NCBI GenBank assembly: GCA_022729735.1
Contig: DZAY01000021.1
Location: forward strand, 1 to 42,606
Direction: 5' to 3'
DNA length: 42,606 nt
Source of the DNA: Helicobacter cetorum
Lineage (GTDB): Bacteria; Campylobacterota; Campylobacteria; Campylobacterales; DZAY01
Position numbers and translations under genes: made by a program. Below, piece after piece: positions 1 to 8,512 of this stretch (position 1 is its first letter; every line of letters begins with the position of its first letter). Below the pieces are notes generated by a model that was given only the letters and a program-made list of their open reading frames with translations, had not been told where the DNA came from and did no database searches.

Positions 1-127
1 TCTAAACTCTAAAATTGCACTAAATGATGGAAGACTTTATGGAGGTGATGAAAAATTTTTTAGGATGAATATAGCAACTTCTAAGAAAAATTTAAGAATT
101 GCAACTGATGTAATTAAGAATTTATAG
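1..127 (+). CDS. C-terminal end of a MalY/PatB-type PLP aminotransferase (partial)
   Basis: Only the last 41 codons are present, read in the frame starting at base 2 and ending in TAG at 125-127. The peptide contains ALNDGRLYGG followed by FFRMNIATSKKNL. This resembles the usual C-terminus of fold-type I PLP enzymes of the MalY/PatB (cystathionine beta-lyase-like) group, where the Arg of the R-[ML]-N-[IL]-A motif binds the substrate carboxylate. The catalytic lysine and the rest of the enzyme lie upstream of the window. The next gene starts 8 bases after the stop on the same strand, so the two may be cotranscribed. Assignment to this aminotransferase group is fairly firm from the motif; the substrate is unknown. 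Confidence 0.7.
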   Translation, partial: LNSKIALNDGRLYGGDEKFFRMNIATSKKNLRIATDVIKNL

Positions 128-135
128 GGAAATAT

Positions 136-543
136 ATGGCAAAAGTAATCTTACTTGTAGATGATGAAGAAGTTAATCGAGATTTAGTCAAAATGTGTTT
201 AGAGCGAGAAGGCTATGAGATAGTTACTGCATTTGATGGTTCAAATGCTTTAGAAATTTTAGAATATAGAGATGATATTGATTTGATTTTGATGGATATG
301 ATGATGCCACGAATGAGTGGATTTGAAACAATCAAAAATATAAAAAATAGAATAAAATTTAGACTTATACCAATAATGGCTTTAACTGGATTATCCGATA
401 AAGAGTCTGTTATGAATGCCTTGAAAATTGGAGCTGATGATTATGTAGTGAAACCATTTAGTGTAGATGAGTTAAGACAAAAAGTTAGAATTTTGCTTAA
501 AATTAGAGAATTTGTAAAAAGATGGGGAGTGTTGCCAAAATAG
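136..543 (+). CDS. Single-domain response regulator (CheY-like receiver)
   Basis: This 135-residue protein is a lone receiver domain with no output domain. The acidic pair is in LVDDEE (D9, D10), the phospho-acceptor is D54 in LILMDMMMP, the conserved Thr is T84 in ALTG, and the Lys is K106 in VVKPF. Such proteins relay phosphate in phosphorelays or act by protein-protein contact. No kinase adjoins it; the partner cannot be told from the window. It follows the aminotransferase tail by 8 bases and is convergent with cowN. Both genes end inside the same hairpin. The ATG is preceded by a weak GGGAAATAT leader. The family call is certain; the role (chemotaxis or other) is not. Confidence 0.9.
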   Translation: MAKVILLVDDEEVNRDLVKMCLEREGYEIVTAFDGSNALEILEYRDDIDLILMDMMMPRMSGFETIKNIKNRIKFRLIPIMALTGLSDKESVMNALKIGADDYVVKPFSVDELRQKVRILLKIREFVKRWGVLPK

Positions 544-565
544 AGCGAGAATTAATCTCACTCTA
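541..565. terminator. Bidirectional hairpin terminator between the response regulator and cowN
   Basis: TAGAGCGAGA (541-550) pairs with TCTCACTCTA (556-565) around an ATTAA loop, with one mismatch. The stop codons of both convergent genes lie inside the stem. There is no long T-run on either side, so termination strength is uncertain. Confidence 0.6.
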
Positions 566-865
566 ACAGCATTCAAACTCTGCTCTACTCAAAATTTCAA
601 CTCCTTTTGCAAAATCATTTTCTTCAAAAAGCTCTGAAATATAAAATACATTAGCACACACCAAATACAAAATATCTTGACAACCATCTTTTGCATATAT
701 AGTTTTATAATCATTTGGGAGCATAGTTTCAAATTTAACCCAAAAACTATTTTTGCTCTCTGGCTTTAACTCAAATAGTTCTTTCATAGCATCTAAAACT
801 TCGATAGCATTATTGTAACAATCTATGTTTTCAAATGATATATATCTATCTCGCTCTTCTTGCAT
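563..865 (-). CDS. cowN: CowN, nitrogenase protection against CO
   Basis: The 100-residue protein matches the CowN family in length and layout: an N-terminal RYISFENIDCYNNA segment, a central SFWVKFE, then YISELFEENDF and a C-terminal Glu-Cys-Cys end. CowN sustains nitrogen fixation when carbon monoxide is present and is known to act on nitrogenase itself. A Shine-Dalgarno AAGGG lies 6 bases before the ATG. It is the last gene of a minus-strand run but is separated from the outer-membrane protein gene by 48 bases, which hold a sigma-54-type promoter (898-914). It is therefore likely expressed with the nif genes further along, not only by read-through from housekeeping genes. The family call is strong. 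Confidence 0.9.
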   Translation of the reverse strand: MQEERDRYISFENIDCYNNAIEVLDAMKELFELKPESKNSFWVKFETMLPNDYKTIYAKDGCQDILYLVCANVFYISELFEENDFAKGVEILSRAEFECC

Positions 866-897
866 TTCAAACCCTTTTTATAAATATTAAAATAGAG

Positions 898-914
898 TTT
901 GCAACTTCTATTCC
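898..914 (-). promoter_or_regulatory. Candidate sigma-54 promoter of cowN
   Basis: Read on the minus strand, AGGAATAGAAGTTGCAAA has GG and GC exactly 10 bases apart and a perfect TTGCA at -12. Transcription would begin near 889, about 25 bases before the ATG, with the ribosome site in between. The -24 part (AGGAAT) is a partial match to the TGGAAC form used in Campylobacterota. The element overlaps the stop codon of the upstream gene (914-916). Confidence 0.55.
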
Positions 915-1765
915 TAAAATTTATAACCTATACTAATTAAAGAAAAAGCTTTTTGAGTATCATAAAAATCTATATTTGAGTTTAAGTTATTATAAAATAG
1001 TCCAATTTTTATAAAATCATTTTGACTAAATATCTGATTTATTGTAGATATAAATATAATATTTGAGCCTTTTGCTTCAGAGTTTTTATTAAAAATTGGG
1101 TGAGATTGAGAATAATATTTGTAAATAAGTGAACCTTTTATTAAAATTGAGAAGTTGTTTATATTTTTTAACCACCCAAACCCAATTTCACCTTTAGTAT
1201 AGTTTTGGGCAACTCCATCATAATCGCTTATATCAAAATTTAGCTCTCTAATAAATATATCTCTCCCATATAAAGAGTTGTAATTTAATTTCAAAGAGTG
1301 GATAAATCCATCTCTTTTCAACTCTTTTTGCACTAAATCTTTTTCTACATCTTCATAAATTAGCTTATACTCTACTCCAAATTTTTTATCTTTAAATCCT
1401 GCTTTAGCTCCAACTCTATTTAAATTTGTAGGAGTTCTATAATTTAGATATGGATTTTCAAAAACATCTTCTAAATTTGAGTATAAAATAGATGTATAAA
1501 AGTTAGAAAAGTTTAAACCAAATTCCAGCATTGGAGCATTTGTGCCAATGTCCGTGCCAATAAAGTAATTTTTGTAATTTAATCTAAATATAGGAGCAAC
1601 CAATATTTCTGAATAACTTTTTGGAGAACTATTTAAATTTTTGATATATCTATGACTATCACCATCTAAGTTATTGGAACTTTTAATATAAATTGTAGCT
1701 AACTCAATTGAGCCATCTGCAAAAAGAGATATTGCAGAAATAGTAGCTATAACAAATTTTTTCAC
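914..1765 (-). CDS. DUF2860-type outer-membrane beta-barrel protein
   Basis: The 283-residue protein has an N-terminal signal peptide ([16 protein letters not shown]) and alternating aromatic strands, and ends in SIGYKF, the terminal aromatic residue typical of outer-membrane barrels. The segments SHPIFNK and SNIDFYD near the C-terminus resemble what I recall of the DUF2860 family, described mainly from vibrios. No substrate is known. The start is GTG, overlapping the TGA stop of the chemoreceptor gene by four bases (GTGA), so the two are translationally coupled. That pairing hints at, but does not show, a shared role in sensing or uptake. A different barrel family remains possible. Confidence 0.65.
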   Translation of the reverse strand: MKKFVIATISAISLFADGSIELATIYIKSSNNLDGDSHRYIKNLNSSPKSYSEILVAPIFRLNYKNYFIGTDIGTNAPMLEFGLNFSNFYTSILYSNLEDVFENPYLNYRTPTNLNRVGAKAGFKDKKFGVEYKLIYEDVEKDLVQKELKRDGFIHSLKLNYNSLYGRDIFIRELNFDISDYDGVAQNYTKGEIGFGWLKNINNFSILIKGSLIYKYYSQSHPIFNKNSEAKGSNIIFISTINQIFSQNDFIKIGLFYNNLNSNIDFYDTQKAFSLISIGYKF

Positions 1766-3387
1766 TTAAATATACTCATCTTTTCATTTAAATTTTTTGT
1801 ATGCTCATATAAATTATTCATAGCATTCGTGATTGTTGATACACTATTTGAATTGTTTTGAGATATGTTATTTAAAATTTTCATACTCTCTGCAACTTTT
1901 TCAATATTTTTTACAATCAAAATCGAGCTATCTACACTACTATCAGCAACAGCTTTTGCACTATCCATAATTTCGCCATTTTTATTTATTGTATGTTCTA
2001 TTTTTTCTGATTTTTCAGACATTGTTACAATATTTTTAGCATTTATATTTATCTGCTCTGATGCATCTGAAATTGCTTGAACTATTATGCTAATTGTTGT
2101 ATTTATTTCACCCAAAGATTTTTGAGTTCGCTCTGCTAACTTTCTAACTTCATCAGCAACTACTGCAAAACCTCTTCCGTGTTCTCCAGCTCTTGCTGCT
2201 TCTATTGCTGCATTTAGTGCTAATAGATTTGTTTGATTTGCAATATCAGAAATTACAGTTAAAATATTTTTTACATCTCCTGCTTGTTGCGATAAATGGT
2301 TAAGTTTATCTGCCAATTCAAGTTCCATAACAGAGCTATCTCTAATATCAGAAGTTACTCCCAAAATATCTTCTCGGACAATATTTAAATTATCTTTTGC
2401 TAATTCTATATCTTTTTGAGCATTTTGTGCTTCAACCACGGAATTATCAAGAATAGATTTCATATTATTAATCATAGATAGAGTATCAGAAGATATTTTT
2501 GATTCATCACTAATACTTTTTTGAATATCTTTTGCACTACTATTTAGAGTAGTTACAATTTGTGAATTCTCATTTGCTGAAATTTTTGCACTCTCAATAG
2601 TATCTCTCATAGCAACTACTAAATTGTTAAAATCAACTGCTATTGAGCCAATTTCATCTGATTTTAGATGAGTAACTTTAAGTGATAAATCTTTTGTTTT
2701 AGAAATTTCATTAAACTTTTTACTAATATCATGAAGTGAAAAAACAATATACCTGCTTAAAAGAATTAAAGGCAAAAATCCAAACAAAAATGCACATATA
2801 AATACAATTGCGATAAAAGTTTCTGAAAACTTTATAATATCTGTAATGGAGTTATTTATACTTTCAAAATAGTCATCTTTCATTTTTACAACTCTATTTA
2901 AAGAGTCTCTTGAAGCATTTGCATGAGGTGTTGCTTTTTCTTTATAAACCAAATATGTTTTTGCAAAAATATCAGGAGTCCTATTTGTATCTTTTATCAT
3001 AAGCATTATCTCTTTTGATACATCTAAAAAGTGCATCGTATTTGATTGTGCTTCTCTTACAACAACCTTATCAGCTTCATCCATAGTTATAGCTATAAGT
3101 TTATTATAAGTATCAGCTATACTACTCATATATGTATCAACTTTTTCCATATTCTTATCATAATCATTTCCAAGCAAAATATCACGATTTAATCTACTAA
3201 TATAATTTACATCACTATTTATCATAAGGGTATAAATTTTTGCTTGTGCTGCATAATCTTTTAAATATACAAACTCGGTGTGCAACTTTTTTAATGACAT
3301 AAATACAATCACACTCACAATAAATGAAAAAACTACAAGTAATCCTGTTGAGAATTGCAGTTTAGACTTAATTGACCAACTATTCAT
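1762..3387 (-). CDS. Methyl-accepting chemotaxis protein
   Basis: From the chosen ATG the protein has 541 residues. In order it shows a transmembrane helix (about 11-33), a roughly 150-residue periplasmic four-helix-type sensor with no Cache signature, a second membrane helix (about 190-212), a HAMP region, and a long cytoplasmic coiled coil. The signalling hairpin tip reads [18 protein letters not shown] with [13 protein letters not shown]. It would pass ligand information to CheW/CheA. The open frame extends upstream to 3432, inside pheA. The second ATG of an ATGATG pair, at 3387, lies 5 bases after AAGGAG and is the likely start. It overlaps the following outer-membrane protein gene by four bases. 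The ligand is unknown. Confidence 0.93.
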   Translation of the reverse strand: MNSWSIKSKLQFSTGLLVVFSFIVSVIVFMSLKKLHTEFVYLKDYAAQAKIYTLMINSDVNYISRLNRDILLGNDYDKNMEKVDTYMSSIADTYNKLIAITMDEADKVVVREAQSNTMHFLDVSKEIMLMIKDTNRTPDIFAKTYLVYKEKATPHANASRDSLNRVVKMKDDYFESINNSITDIIKFSETFIAIVFICAFLFGFLPLILLSRYIVFSLHDISKKFNEISKTKDLSLKVTHLKSDEIGSIAVDFNNLVVAMRDTIESAKISANENSQIVTTLNSSAKDIQKSISDESKISSDTLSMINNMKSILDNSVVEAQNAQKDIELAKDNLNIVREDILGVTSDIRDSSVMELELADKLNHLSQQAGDVKNILTVISDIANQTNLLALNAAIEAARAGEHGRGFAVVADEVRKLAERTQKSLGEINTTISIIVQAISDASEQININAKNIVTMSEKSEKIEHTINKNGEIMDSAKAVADSSVDSSILIVKNIEKVAESMKILNNISQNNSNSVSTITNAMNNLYEHTKNLNEKMSIFK

Positions 3388-3404
3388 CATAACTCCTTTA
3401 AAAT

Positions 3405-4463
3405 TTAAGTTCTTACATAACTTCCAAGCCACTTAATCTGATTTTTATGTGTTTCAAATATAGATTTCACATTTTCATCATCAAAATGTCCATTAAAATC
3501 TATAAAAAACCAGTAACTAAACTCATTTCCATCTTTTGATGGTCTTGACTCTATTTTTGTAAGATTTATATTATTCTCTTGAAAATCTTGCAAAAACTTA
3601 ACTAAACTCCCTGGTTTATCTGATAATTTAGCCAAAATTGATGTCTTATCGTGCGAACTTCTTCCATTTTTAAAATCACTCAAAATTAAAAATCTTGTTT
3701 TATTATTGTGATTATCTTCGATATTTTCAAAAAGTGTTGGAATACCATAAAGTTTAGATGCAATATGAGAACAAATTGCCGCACTATTTGGCTCAATTGA
3801 TGCCATTTTAGCAGCTTTTGCTGTTGATTCTACAGGAATTAACTCTACACTCTCCAAACTATGCTCAATTAAAAACTTCTTACACTGTCCAAAAGCTATA
3901 TCTTTGCTATAAATTTTCTTTATATCAGATAACTTTTCACAATTTGATGCAAATGAGTGATGAATTTCAAGTTGAGTTTCTGCTACAATTTTTAACTCTG
4001 AACTTCCAAGTAAATCTAAAGTTTCACCAACTATTCCTTCTGTATTATTCTCAATTGGCACAACAGCATATTTTGCCCTTTTGGATTCAACTGCTTGAAA
4101 TACTGCTCTAATTGAACTCATTGGCATATATTCACTCATAGCACCAAATCTACTCTCTGCTGCTTGATGTGTAAAGCTTCCTTCTGGCCCTAAATAAGCA
4201 ACTCGCTCTGGCAATTCCAAATTTCTTGAAACTGCAAAAATTTCTAAAAATATTGCTTCTATTGCACTAGCAGTTAATAAACCTCTATTTTGTCGCTTTA
4301 ATCGCTCTAATATACTTCTCTCTCGCTCTGGTCGATAAATTGGAGCTTTACTCTCTTTTTTTAACTCTCCAATTGTCTTTACTATTTCCATTCTTTTATT
4401 TAAAAGATTTAAAATCTCATTATCGCACTTATCAATTTCACCTCTTAAACTTTCTAACTGCAT
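3405..4463 (-). CDS. pheA: Bifunctional chorismate mutase / prephenate dehydratase (P-protein)
   Basis: This 352-residue cytoplasmic enzyme of phenylalanine biosynthesis converts chorismate to prephenate and then to phenylpyruvate. Residues 1-85 form an AroQ-type chorismate mutase ([20 protein letters not shown]). The dehydratase follows from about 90 ([13 protein letters not shown]), including NNKTRFLIL, the family's TRF motif. An ACT domain from about 275 carries KIESRPSKD, the phenylalanine-binding ESRP motif, so feedback inhibition is expected. Length and domain order are normal. It begins 1 base after ugd ends and is followed by the chemoreceptor after 17 bases, so it sits within the minus-strand run. 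No leader-peptide attenuator is visible. Confidence 0.96.
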   Translation of the reverse strand: MQLESLRGEIDKCDNEILNLLNKRMEIVKTIGELKKESKAPIYRPERERSILERLKRQNRGLLTASAIEAIFLEIFAVSRNLELPERVAYLGPEGSFTHQAAESRFGAMSEYMPMSSIRAVFQAVESKRAKYAVVPIENNTEGIVGETLDLLGSSELKIVAETQLEIHHSFASNCEKLSDIKKIYSKDIAFGQCKKFLIEHSLESVELIPVESTAKAAKMASIEPNSAAICSHIASKLYGIPTLFENIEDNHNNKTRFLILSDFKNGRSSHDKTSILAKLSDKPGSLVKFLQDFQENNINLTKIESRPSKDGNEFSYWFFIDFNGHFDDENVKSIFETHKNQIKWLGSYVRT

Positions 4464-4464
4464 C

Positions 4465-5793
4465 TCAATCCTTTACACCTATTTGAATATACTCGAAATT
4501 CATATTTTCTAATCTCTCTTTTTTATATTGATTTCTGCCATCAAAAATTATAGCTCTATTTAGTCGTTTTGCTATCTCTTCAAAATCTGGACTTCTAAAC
4601 TCTTTCCACTCTGTAACTAAAATCAGAGCATCACTACCGTTTAAAACATCATATTTACTATCAAAATAACTCACATTTGTATTGTCTTTTAAATAAAAAT
4701 GTTTAGCTTCATCGATTGCTTTTGGGTCGTATGCTCTAATTTTGGCTCCTATTTTTGTCAATTCATTTATAATTACAATCGAACTTGCTTCTCTCATATC
4801 ATCAGTTTCTGGTTTAAATGCTAATCCCCATATTGCAAATGTTAAACCATTTAAATCTTCTCCAAATTTTTGAATTACTTTTTTTGGAATTACATGTTTT
4901 TGCTCATAATTTACAAGCTCAACAGCATCTAAAATTTTTGGAGCATATCCATAAGCTTTGGAAGTTTTAATCAGTGCTTGAACATCTTTTGGAAAACAAC
5001 TTCCACCATATCCACACCCTGCATAAATAAAGCTATACCCAATTCTACTATCACTCCCAATTCCAGCTCTAATTCTATTTATATCAGCTCCTACTCGCTC
5101 ACAAATTTGACTCATCTCATTCATAAATGATATTTTTGTAGCGAGCATCGCATTTGCAACATATTTAGTCATTTCTGCACTTTTAATATCCATAGTTATA
5201 AATCTATCGTGATTTCTTGTAAATGGAGCATATAACTCTCTCATAGTTTCAACTGCTTCGACACTATTTGCACCAATTATAACTCTATCTGGTCGCATAA
5301 AGTCTTCAACAGCATCACCCTCTTTTAAAAACTCTGGATTTGAAATTACATCAAAAGTTAAATTAGAATTTCTTATATTTAACTCATTTTGAATAGTATC
5401 TCTAACTAAATCTGCTGTACCAACAGGAACTGTGCTTTTATCTACAACAAACATATGTCGGCTCATAAATTGTCCAATCGATTTTGCTACTGCTAAAACA
5501 TATTTTAAATCAGCACTTCCATCTTCGCCCATTGGTGTTCCAACAGCAATTAGAGCGATATTTGAATTATCTAAAGCCTCTTTTATATCTGTGCTAAATT
5601 TCAGAGTTCCCTTCTTATAATTTGCTATAACCATATCTTCCAATTTTGGTTCATAAATTGGAATAATTCCATTTTTTAACTTTTCTATTTTATTACTATC
5701 AACATCTATACAAATAACACTATTTCCCATTTCTGCAAAACATGTTCCACTAACTAAACCAACATAACCAGTTCCAATAACACTAATTTTCAT
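4465..5793 (-). CDS. ugd: UDP-glucose 6-dehydrogenase
   Basis: The 442-residue protein oxidises UDP-glucose to UDP-glucuronate using two NAD+, supplying sugar acids for surface polysaccharides. The N-terminal Rossmann motif is GTGYVGLVSG (7-16). The central helix region contains NPEFLKEGDAVEDF, and the catalytic cysteine is C266 in GCGYGGSCFPKD. The C-terminal UDP-binding domain includes WGLAFKPETDDMREAS. It is full length for the family. It lies 15 bases after the thioesterase gene and 1 base before pheA on the same strand. UDP-N-acetyl sugar dehydrogenases are related, but the overall motif set fits UDP-glucose dehydrogenase best. Confidence 0.93.
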   Translation of the reverse strand: MKISVIGTGYVGLVSGTCFAEMGNSVICIDVDSNKIEKLKNGIIPIYEPKLEDMVIANYKKGTLKFSTDIKEALDNSNIALIAVGTPMGEDGSADLKYVLAVAKSIGQFMSRHMFVVDKSTVPVGTADLVRDTIQNELNIRNSNLTFDVISNPEFLKEGDAVEDFMRPDRVIIGANSVEAVETMRELYAPFTRNHDRFITMDIKSAEMTKYVANAMLATKISFMNEMSQICERVGADINRIRAGIGSDSRIGYSFIYAGCGYGGSCFPKDVQALIKTSKAYGYAPKILDAVELVNYEQKHVIPKKVIQKFGEDLNGLTFAIWGLAFKPETDDMREASSIVIINELTKIGAKIRAYDPKAIDEAKHFYLKDNTNVSYFDSKYDVLNGSDALILVTEWKEFRSPDFEEIAKRLNRAIIFDGRNQYKKERLENMNFEYIQIGVKD

Positions 5794-5808
5794 AATAAAC
5801 CTTACAAC

Positions 5809-6354
5809 TTATTTATTATTTTTTTTAACAATTTTTGTTTTTAATATATGTCTATCCATAACAACTACAAAAAAGCGACCTTCAAAAACTTTAATATCCA
5901 TATTTTTACCAATAACTCTTACATCTCGTTTTTTAGAATCTTGATGATTTACTAATCCTTCAAACTCTATCACATCACCAACTTCAATAGGTGCTAAATA
6001 TTTGCATTCAGAACCAACCACCAATCCATTTTTACTATTTACAGCAGCTAATGCACAAAAAGAGCCACTATTTGATAAAAATCCACTATGAGCCAAGCCA
6101 AACTCATCGCCAATCATCTCATTTACAACGGTTAAAGATATTTTTGCATATCCCTCTTTTAGCTCTACAACCTCACCTGAAAATTTTGAATTTATTTTGA
6201 TATGCGATTGAAGCTTTATCTCTTCTTTGCTAAGCTCTTCATACTCATCATCTAACTCATCTTTTACATTGTCATTCATAGAAACTCTCGATTCAAAATC
6301 ATCAAAATTTCTCTTCATTTCAGCTTGAGCTTTTTCTATATCATCTTCCAACAC
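5809..6354 (-). CDS. Hotdog-fold thioesterase-like protein
   Basis: This 181-residue protein has an acidic, probably coiled N-terminal stretch (1-45), then a PaaI/4HBT-like hotdog domain. In that domain GEVVELKEGYAKISL, the AHSGFLSNSGSFCALAAVN helix and SECKYLAPIEVGDVIEFEG line up with the usual strand-helix-strand order. Such enzymes hydrolyse acyl-CoA or acyl-ACP thioesters, but the substrate here is unknown. It shares one base with the cmoB stop, and this gene pair is commonly neighbours in Campylobacterota genomes. It is the third gene of the run that starts with the small lipoprotein. The family is likely; catalytic activity is inferred. Confidence 0.7.
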   Translation of the reverse strand: MLEDDIEKAQAEMKRNFDDFESRVSMNDNVKDELDDEYEELSKEEIKLQSHIKINSKFSGEVVELKEGYAKISLTVVNEMIGDEFGLAHSGFLSNSGSFCALAAVNSKNGLVVGSECKYLAPIEVGDVIEFEGLVNHQDSKKRDVRVIGKNMDIKVFEGRFFVVVMDRHILKTKIVKKNNK

Positions 6355-7187
6355 TATTTTCTCCTCGCTTTTATATAAACTCTTGTTGGTGCTTCATACC
6401 CTTCGACGGTTTTTGAACTATCACTACAATCTAAAAAATCATCTAAACTTTCACTTAATATCCAATCCGTTTTTCTTTGCTCATTAAGTGTTGTAGGATA
6501 TACTCCAATGACTTTTATATCGTCAAAATAGGCTCTATCTAACCAATTTTTAAGAGCATTTATAGTTGGAATAAAATAGACATTTTTTATTTTGGAGTAT
6601 CTTTTTGGTGATAAAACCATTTCACTATCACCACTAATAATAAATGTATCCAAAAATAGTTCTCCACCATTAAGAAGAGAGTTTGCTAAACTCTTCAAAG
6701 TTCCAATAGGGTCGCTTCGATGATATAATACTCCAAGACAAAATAGTGTATCAAACTTTTTACCATAGTTTTCTAAACTCTCAACTCCCAAAAGTTCATA
6801 TTTGATTGGAGCTTTTATAAAAGAGTTTATAAATTCAAATTGAGCTTTAAATAGAGTTGATGGGTCAAATCCTATTAACTCTTTTGGACAATCTTTTAAC
6901 ATTCTAAACATATAATAGCCATTATTACAACCAATATCTCCAACTATTTTATCTTTTAAATCAAAATGCTCTTTTAAAATATTATATTTAATGTAGCTTT
7001 TCCACTCACTATCAATAAATATATCACCTATTTTAAAAGGTCCTTTTCGCCAAGGTTTAAGATTTTGTGCAATTTCATAAATTTTATTACTCTCAGCATT
7101 TGTATAAATCTCTATAATATCTTCCAAGCTATAATTTAACTCTTGATTTACTCTTAAAGTCTCCTCATCTTTTAGAGTTTTAATCAT
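6354..7187 (-). CDS. cmoB: tRNA U34 carboxymethyltransferase CmoB
   Basis: The 277-residue protein uses carboxy-SAM to convert 5-hydroxyuridine at the wobble position of tRNAs to uridine 5-oxyacetic acid, broadening codon reading. Visible family marks are PWRKGPFKIGDIFIDSEW near residues 46-63, the SAM-site GDIGCNNGYYMFRML near 93-107, and LGVLYHRSDPIGTLKSL. It is shorter than the E. coli protein at the N-terminus, as is usual in this phylum. Its ATG overlaps the TGA of the preceding lipoprotein gene (ATGA), indicating translational coupling, and it overlaps the thioesterase start by one base. Confidence 0.93.
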   Translation of the reverse strand: MIKTLKDEETLRVNQELNYSLEDIIEIYTNAESNKIYEIAQNLKPWRKGPFKIGDIFIDSEWKSYIKYNILKEHFDLKDKIVGDIGCNNGYYMFRMLKDCPKELIGFDPSTLFKAQFEFINSFIKAPIKYELLGVESLENYGKKFDTLFCLGVLYHRSDPIGTLKSLANSLLNGGELFLDTFIISGDSEMVLSPKRYSKIKNVYFIPTINALKNWLDRAYFDDIKVIGVYPTTLNEQRKTDWILSESLDDFLDCSDSSKTVEGYEAPTRVYIKARRK

Positions 7188-7342
7188 TTTAGAGCCTCAT
7201 TTCTATTGCACTCTTCGATATAATTGCCTTGAGAATCATAATAGCTACTCTTTTTGTCGTAATAGTAAAGAGAAGCACCACACTCGCTGTAATAAATACA
7301 CCCTTGCATAAAAAATGCAAATATTAATATTATCCATTTCAT
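7184..7342 (-). CDS. Small Cys- and Tyr-rich lipoprotein (52 aa)
   Basis: This short gene encodes a hydrophobic N-terminus ending in a lipobox-like FMQGC (Cys15), then a tyrosine-rich, polar mature part of 38 residues with two further cysteines (Cys21, Cys45). The stop overlaps the cmoB ATG by four bases, which supports it being a real, translated gene. No recognisable domain. There is no ribosome binding site. A TATAAT box lies only 7 bases before the ATG, so the transcript may start at or next to the start codon (leaderless). Function unknown; it is probably anchored in a cell membrane facing the periplasm. Confidence 0.65.
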   Translation of the reverse strand: MKWIILIFAFFMQGCIYYSECGASLYYYDKKSSYYDSQGNYIEECNRNEALK

Positions 7343-7570
7343 AAGAAAATTATACAGATAAATTATTGAAAATTCATATATTTTTATGCTAATTTTTATA
7401 ATTATTTCAAATGTGGAGTTTTTTGAGAAATTAATTTTAAGATTTAAGATGTAATTTCTTGTTAATAATGTTTATTTTAAAATTTAAAATACTATACAAG
7501 TAATACAGTTACTTACTTGAAGCAATTGTTTATTTATAACAATATTTTATATTATAAAATAAAAAATGTG

Positions 7571-7748
7571 TGTCATGTCCCATATTTTAAGTAGTTTAAG
7601 AGTTCTTTAACTATTCCTCACCCAAACAATCCTCCAAATCTACTTTTTTGCTTCTCTAAAAGTTGTGCAAACAGAAATAAATTAAGCTTAAATGTATAGA
7701 ATAAGCAAATAATAAGTCTTAAGAGATTAGAATTCAGGCAGTTATAAG
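7571..7748 (+). repeat. Direct repeat copy A (split), pairs with 8513-8591
   Basis: Part one (7571-7589) matches 8513-8531 at 17 of 19 bases; part two (7699-7748) matches 8542-8591 at 45 of 50 bases. In this copy the two parts are 99 bases further apart than in copy B. The extra DNA includes the 54-bp gene-tail duplicate. The two copies flank the toxin-antitoxin genes. Confidence 0.8.
7617..7670 (-). pseudogene. Duplicated 3' tail of the Cys-rich nif gene (island left boundary)
   Basis: On the minus strand this stretch encodes AQLLEKQKSRFGGLFG and a stop, identical in protein to the end of the gene at 11243-11500. Over 54 bases only three differ from 11242-11295 (GAA/GAG, AGC/AGT, CTG/TTG), all synonymous. 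Upstream codons of the gene are absent here. It is a fragment, and it marks the left edge of the inserted segment. Confidence 0.85.
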
Positions 7749-7833
7749 TAGATTATAACAAACTTTGATTATTTTTTAGTGATTGAGTAATAGTCTTGAA
7801 ATATGAGAGCTGACCAATTTTAACTTTAATAAA

Positions 7834-8184
7834 CTATTTAAAACCCAAATGTTTTGATAATTTAATTTCAATCTCTTTCAACTCTTCTAATGTTAGAGAT
7901 GTTAAAAGTTTATCTAAATATATTCTGCTTAAATCTAATGTGCAAAGTTCATTTATACATATTTCGCTTGTTTTTTCAAGATTATCTCTTTTTTGTATGC
8001 AAACTCTTAAATCACCACCTGAAATATTTGTCGATAAAGGAATGACTGTAACACCTTTAAACTCAACTTTATCTATATTTCTATTTGCAATATCATTTTG
8101 AATTATTAATGCTGGTCTAATTTTGCCAAATTCACTATTATATTTTTTGCCAAAATTTACTATATATATTTCACCTCTCTTCAT
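7834..8184 (-). CDS. MazF/PemK-family toxin
   Basis: The 116-residue protein begins MKRGEIYIVNF, continues with GKIRPALIIQND and TVIPLSTNI, and has the length of MazF/PemK ribonuclease toxins, which cleave RNA in the cytoplasm until the antitoxin is lost. The frame could start two codons earlier at a TTG, but the ATG at 8184 lies 2 bases after the antitoxin stop and gives the standard N-terminus. It is the second gene of a two-gene unit with the antitoxin first, as expected for this class. It lies inside the island between two direct repeats. Cleavage specificity is unknown. Confidence 0.87.
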   Translation of the reverse strand: MKRGEIYIVNFGKKYNSEFGKIRPALIIQNDIANRNIDKVEFKGVTVIPLSTNISGGDLRVCIQKRDNLEKTSEICINELCTLDLSRIYLDKLLTSLTLEELKEIEIKLSKHLGFK

Positions 8185-8186
8185 AA

Positions 8187-8429
8187 TCAATTATCTTCAA
8201 CAACCGTTTCAATATCTAAAAACTCTTCATAAGCATTTTTTGATAAAGCTTTTTTGTTATTCATAAGATACAGTTCATCTTCTATTTTTTCTTTGACCTT
8301 TTCATATAGTTCATAAGGCAAAATTACACTTTTTGTTATATGTTTTTTATCCTCTATAAATATTATATCTGTTGGTTTTGTTATGAATGATGTTTTCTTG
8401 CTAATATCATTTGAGCTAATAGTTATCAT
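8187..8429 (-). CDS. Antitoxin of the MazF-like toxin, Phd/YefM-like
   Basis: This 80-residue protein directly precedes the toxin gene. Its N-terminus (MITISSNDISKKTSF) and the later KSVILPYELYEKVKEKIED recall the Phd/YefM DNA-binding antitoxin layout, in which a conserved 'VIL..eeYe' segment is followed by a helical toxin-binding tail. It does not look like a swapped-hairpin MazE. The ATG has AGGAAA 5 bases upstream, and a TATAAT box on the minus strand near 8457-8462 could serve as promoter. Autoregulation is expected for this class but no clear operator was found. The antitoxin role comes mainly from position; the family is tentative. Confidence 0.65.
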   Translation of the reverse strand: MITISSNDISKKTSFITKPTDIIFIEDKKHITKSVILPYELYEKVKEKIEDELYLMNNKKALSKNAYEEFLDIETVVEDN

Positions 8430-8512
8430 GTTTTTTCCTAATTTATATATATTGAAATTATAACTAATTATTCAACAGCTTAGTCATTTTTTCAAAATCT
8501 GTAGTCAAAAGA

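Larger units (their letters stand above)
7343..7833. other. Intergenic region at the left edge of the accessory island
   Basis: About 490 bases without a gene. It holds, in order, a possible TATAAT box for the lipoprotein gene, an imperfect palindrome (CAAGTAA 7497-7503 / TTACTTG 7513-7519), the first half of a direct repeat (7571-7589), a 54-bp copy of the 3' end of the Cys-rich nif gene (7617-7670), and the second half of that direct repeat (7699-7748). No full-length reading frame is visible. Confidence 0.7.

Noticed and set aside
3818-4111. Plus-strand reading frame within pheA
   Set aside because: It lies opposite the dehydratase domain, has low-complexity composition and no ribosome site; it is a shadow of pheA.
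7497-7519. Terminator or operator (CAAGTAA / TTACTTG)
   Set aside because: Imperfect, weak in base pairing, lacks a T-run, and lies far from the neighbouring gene ends.
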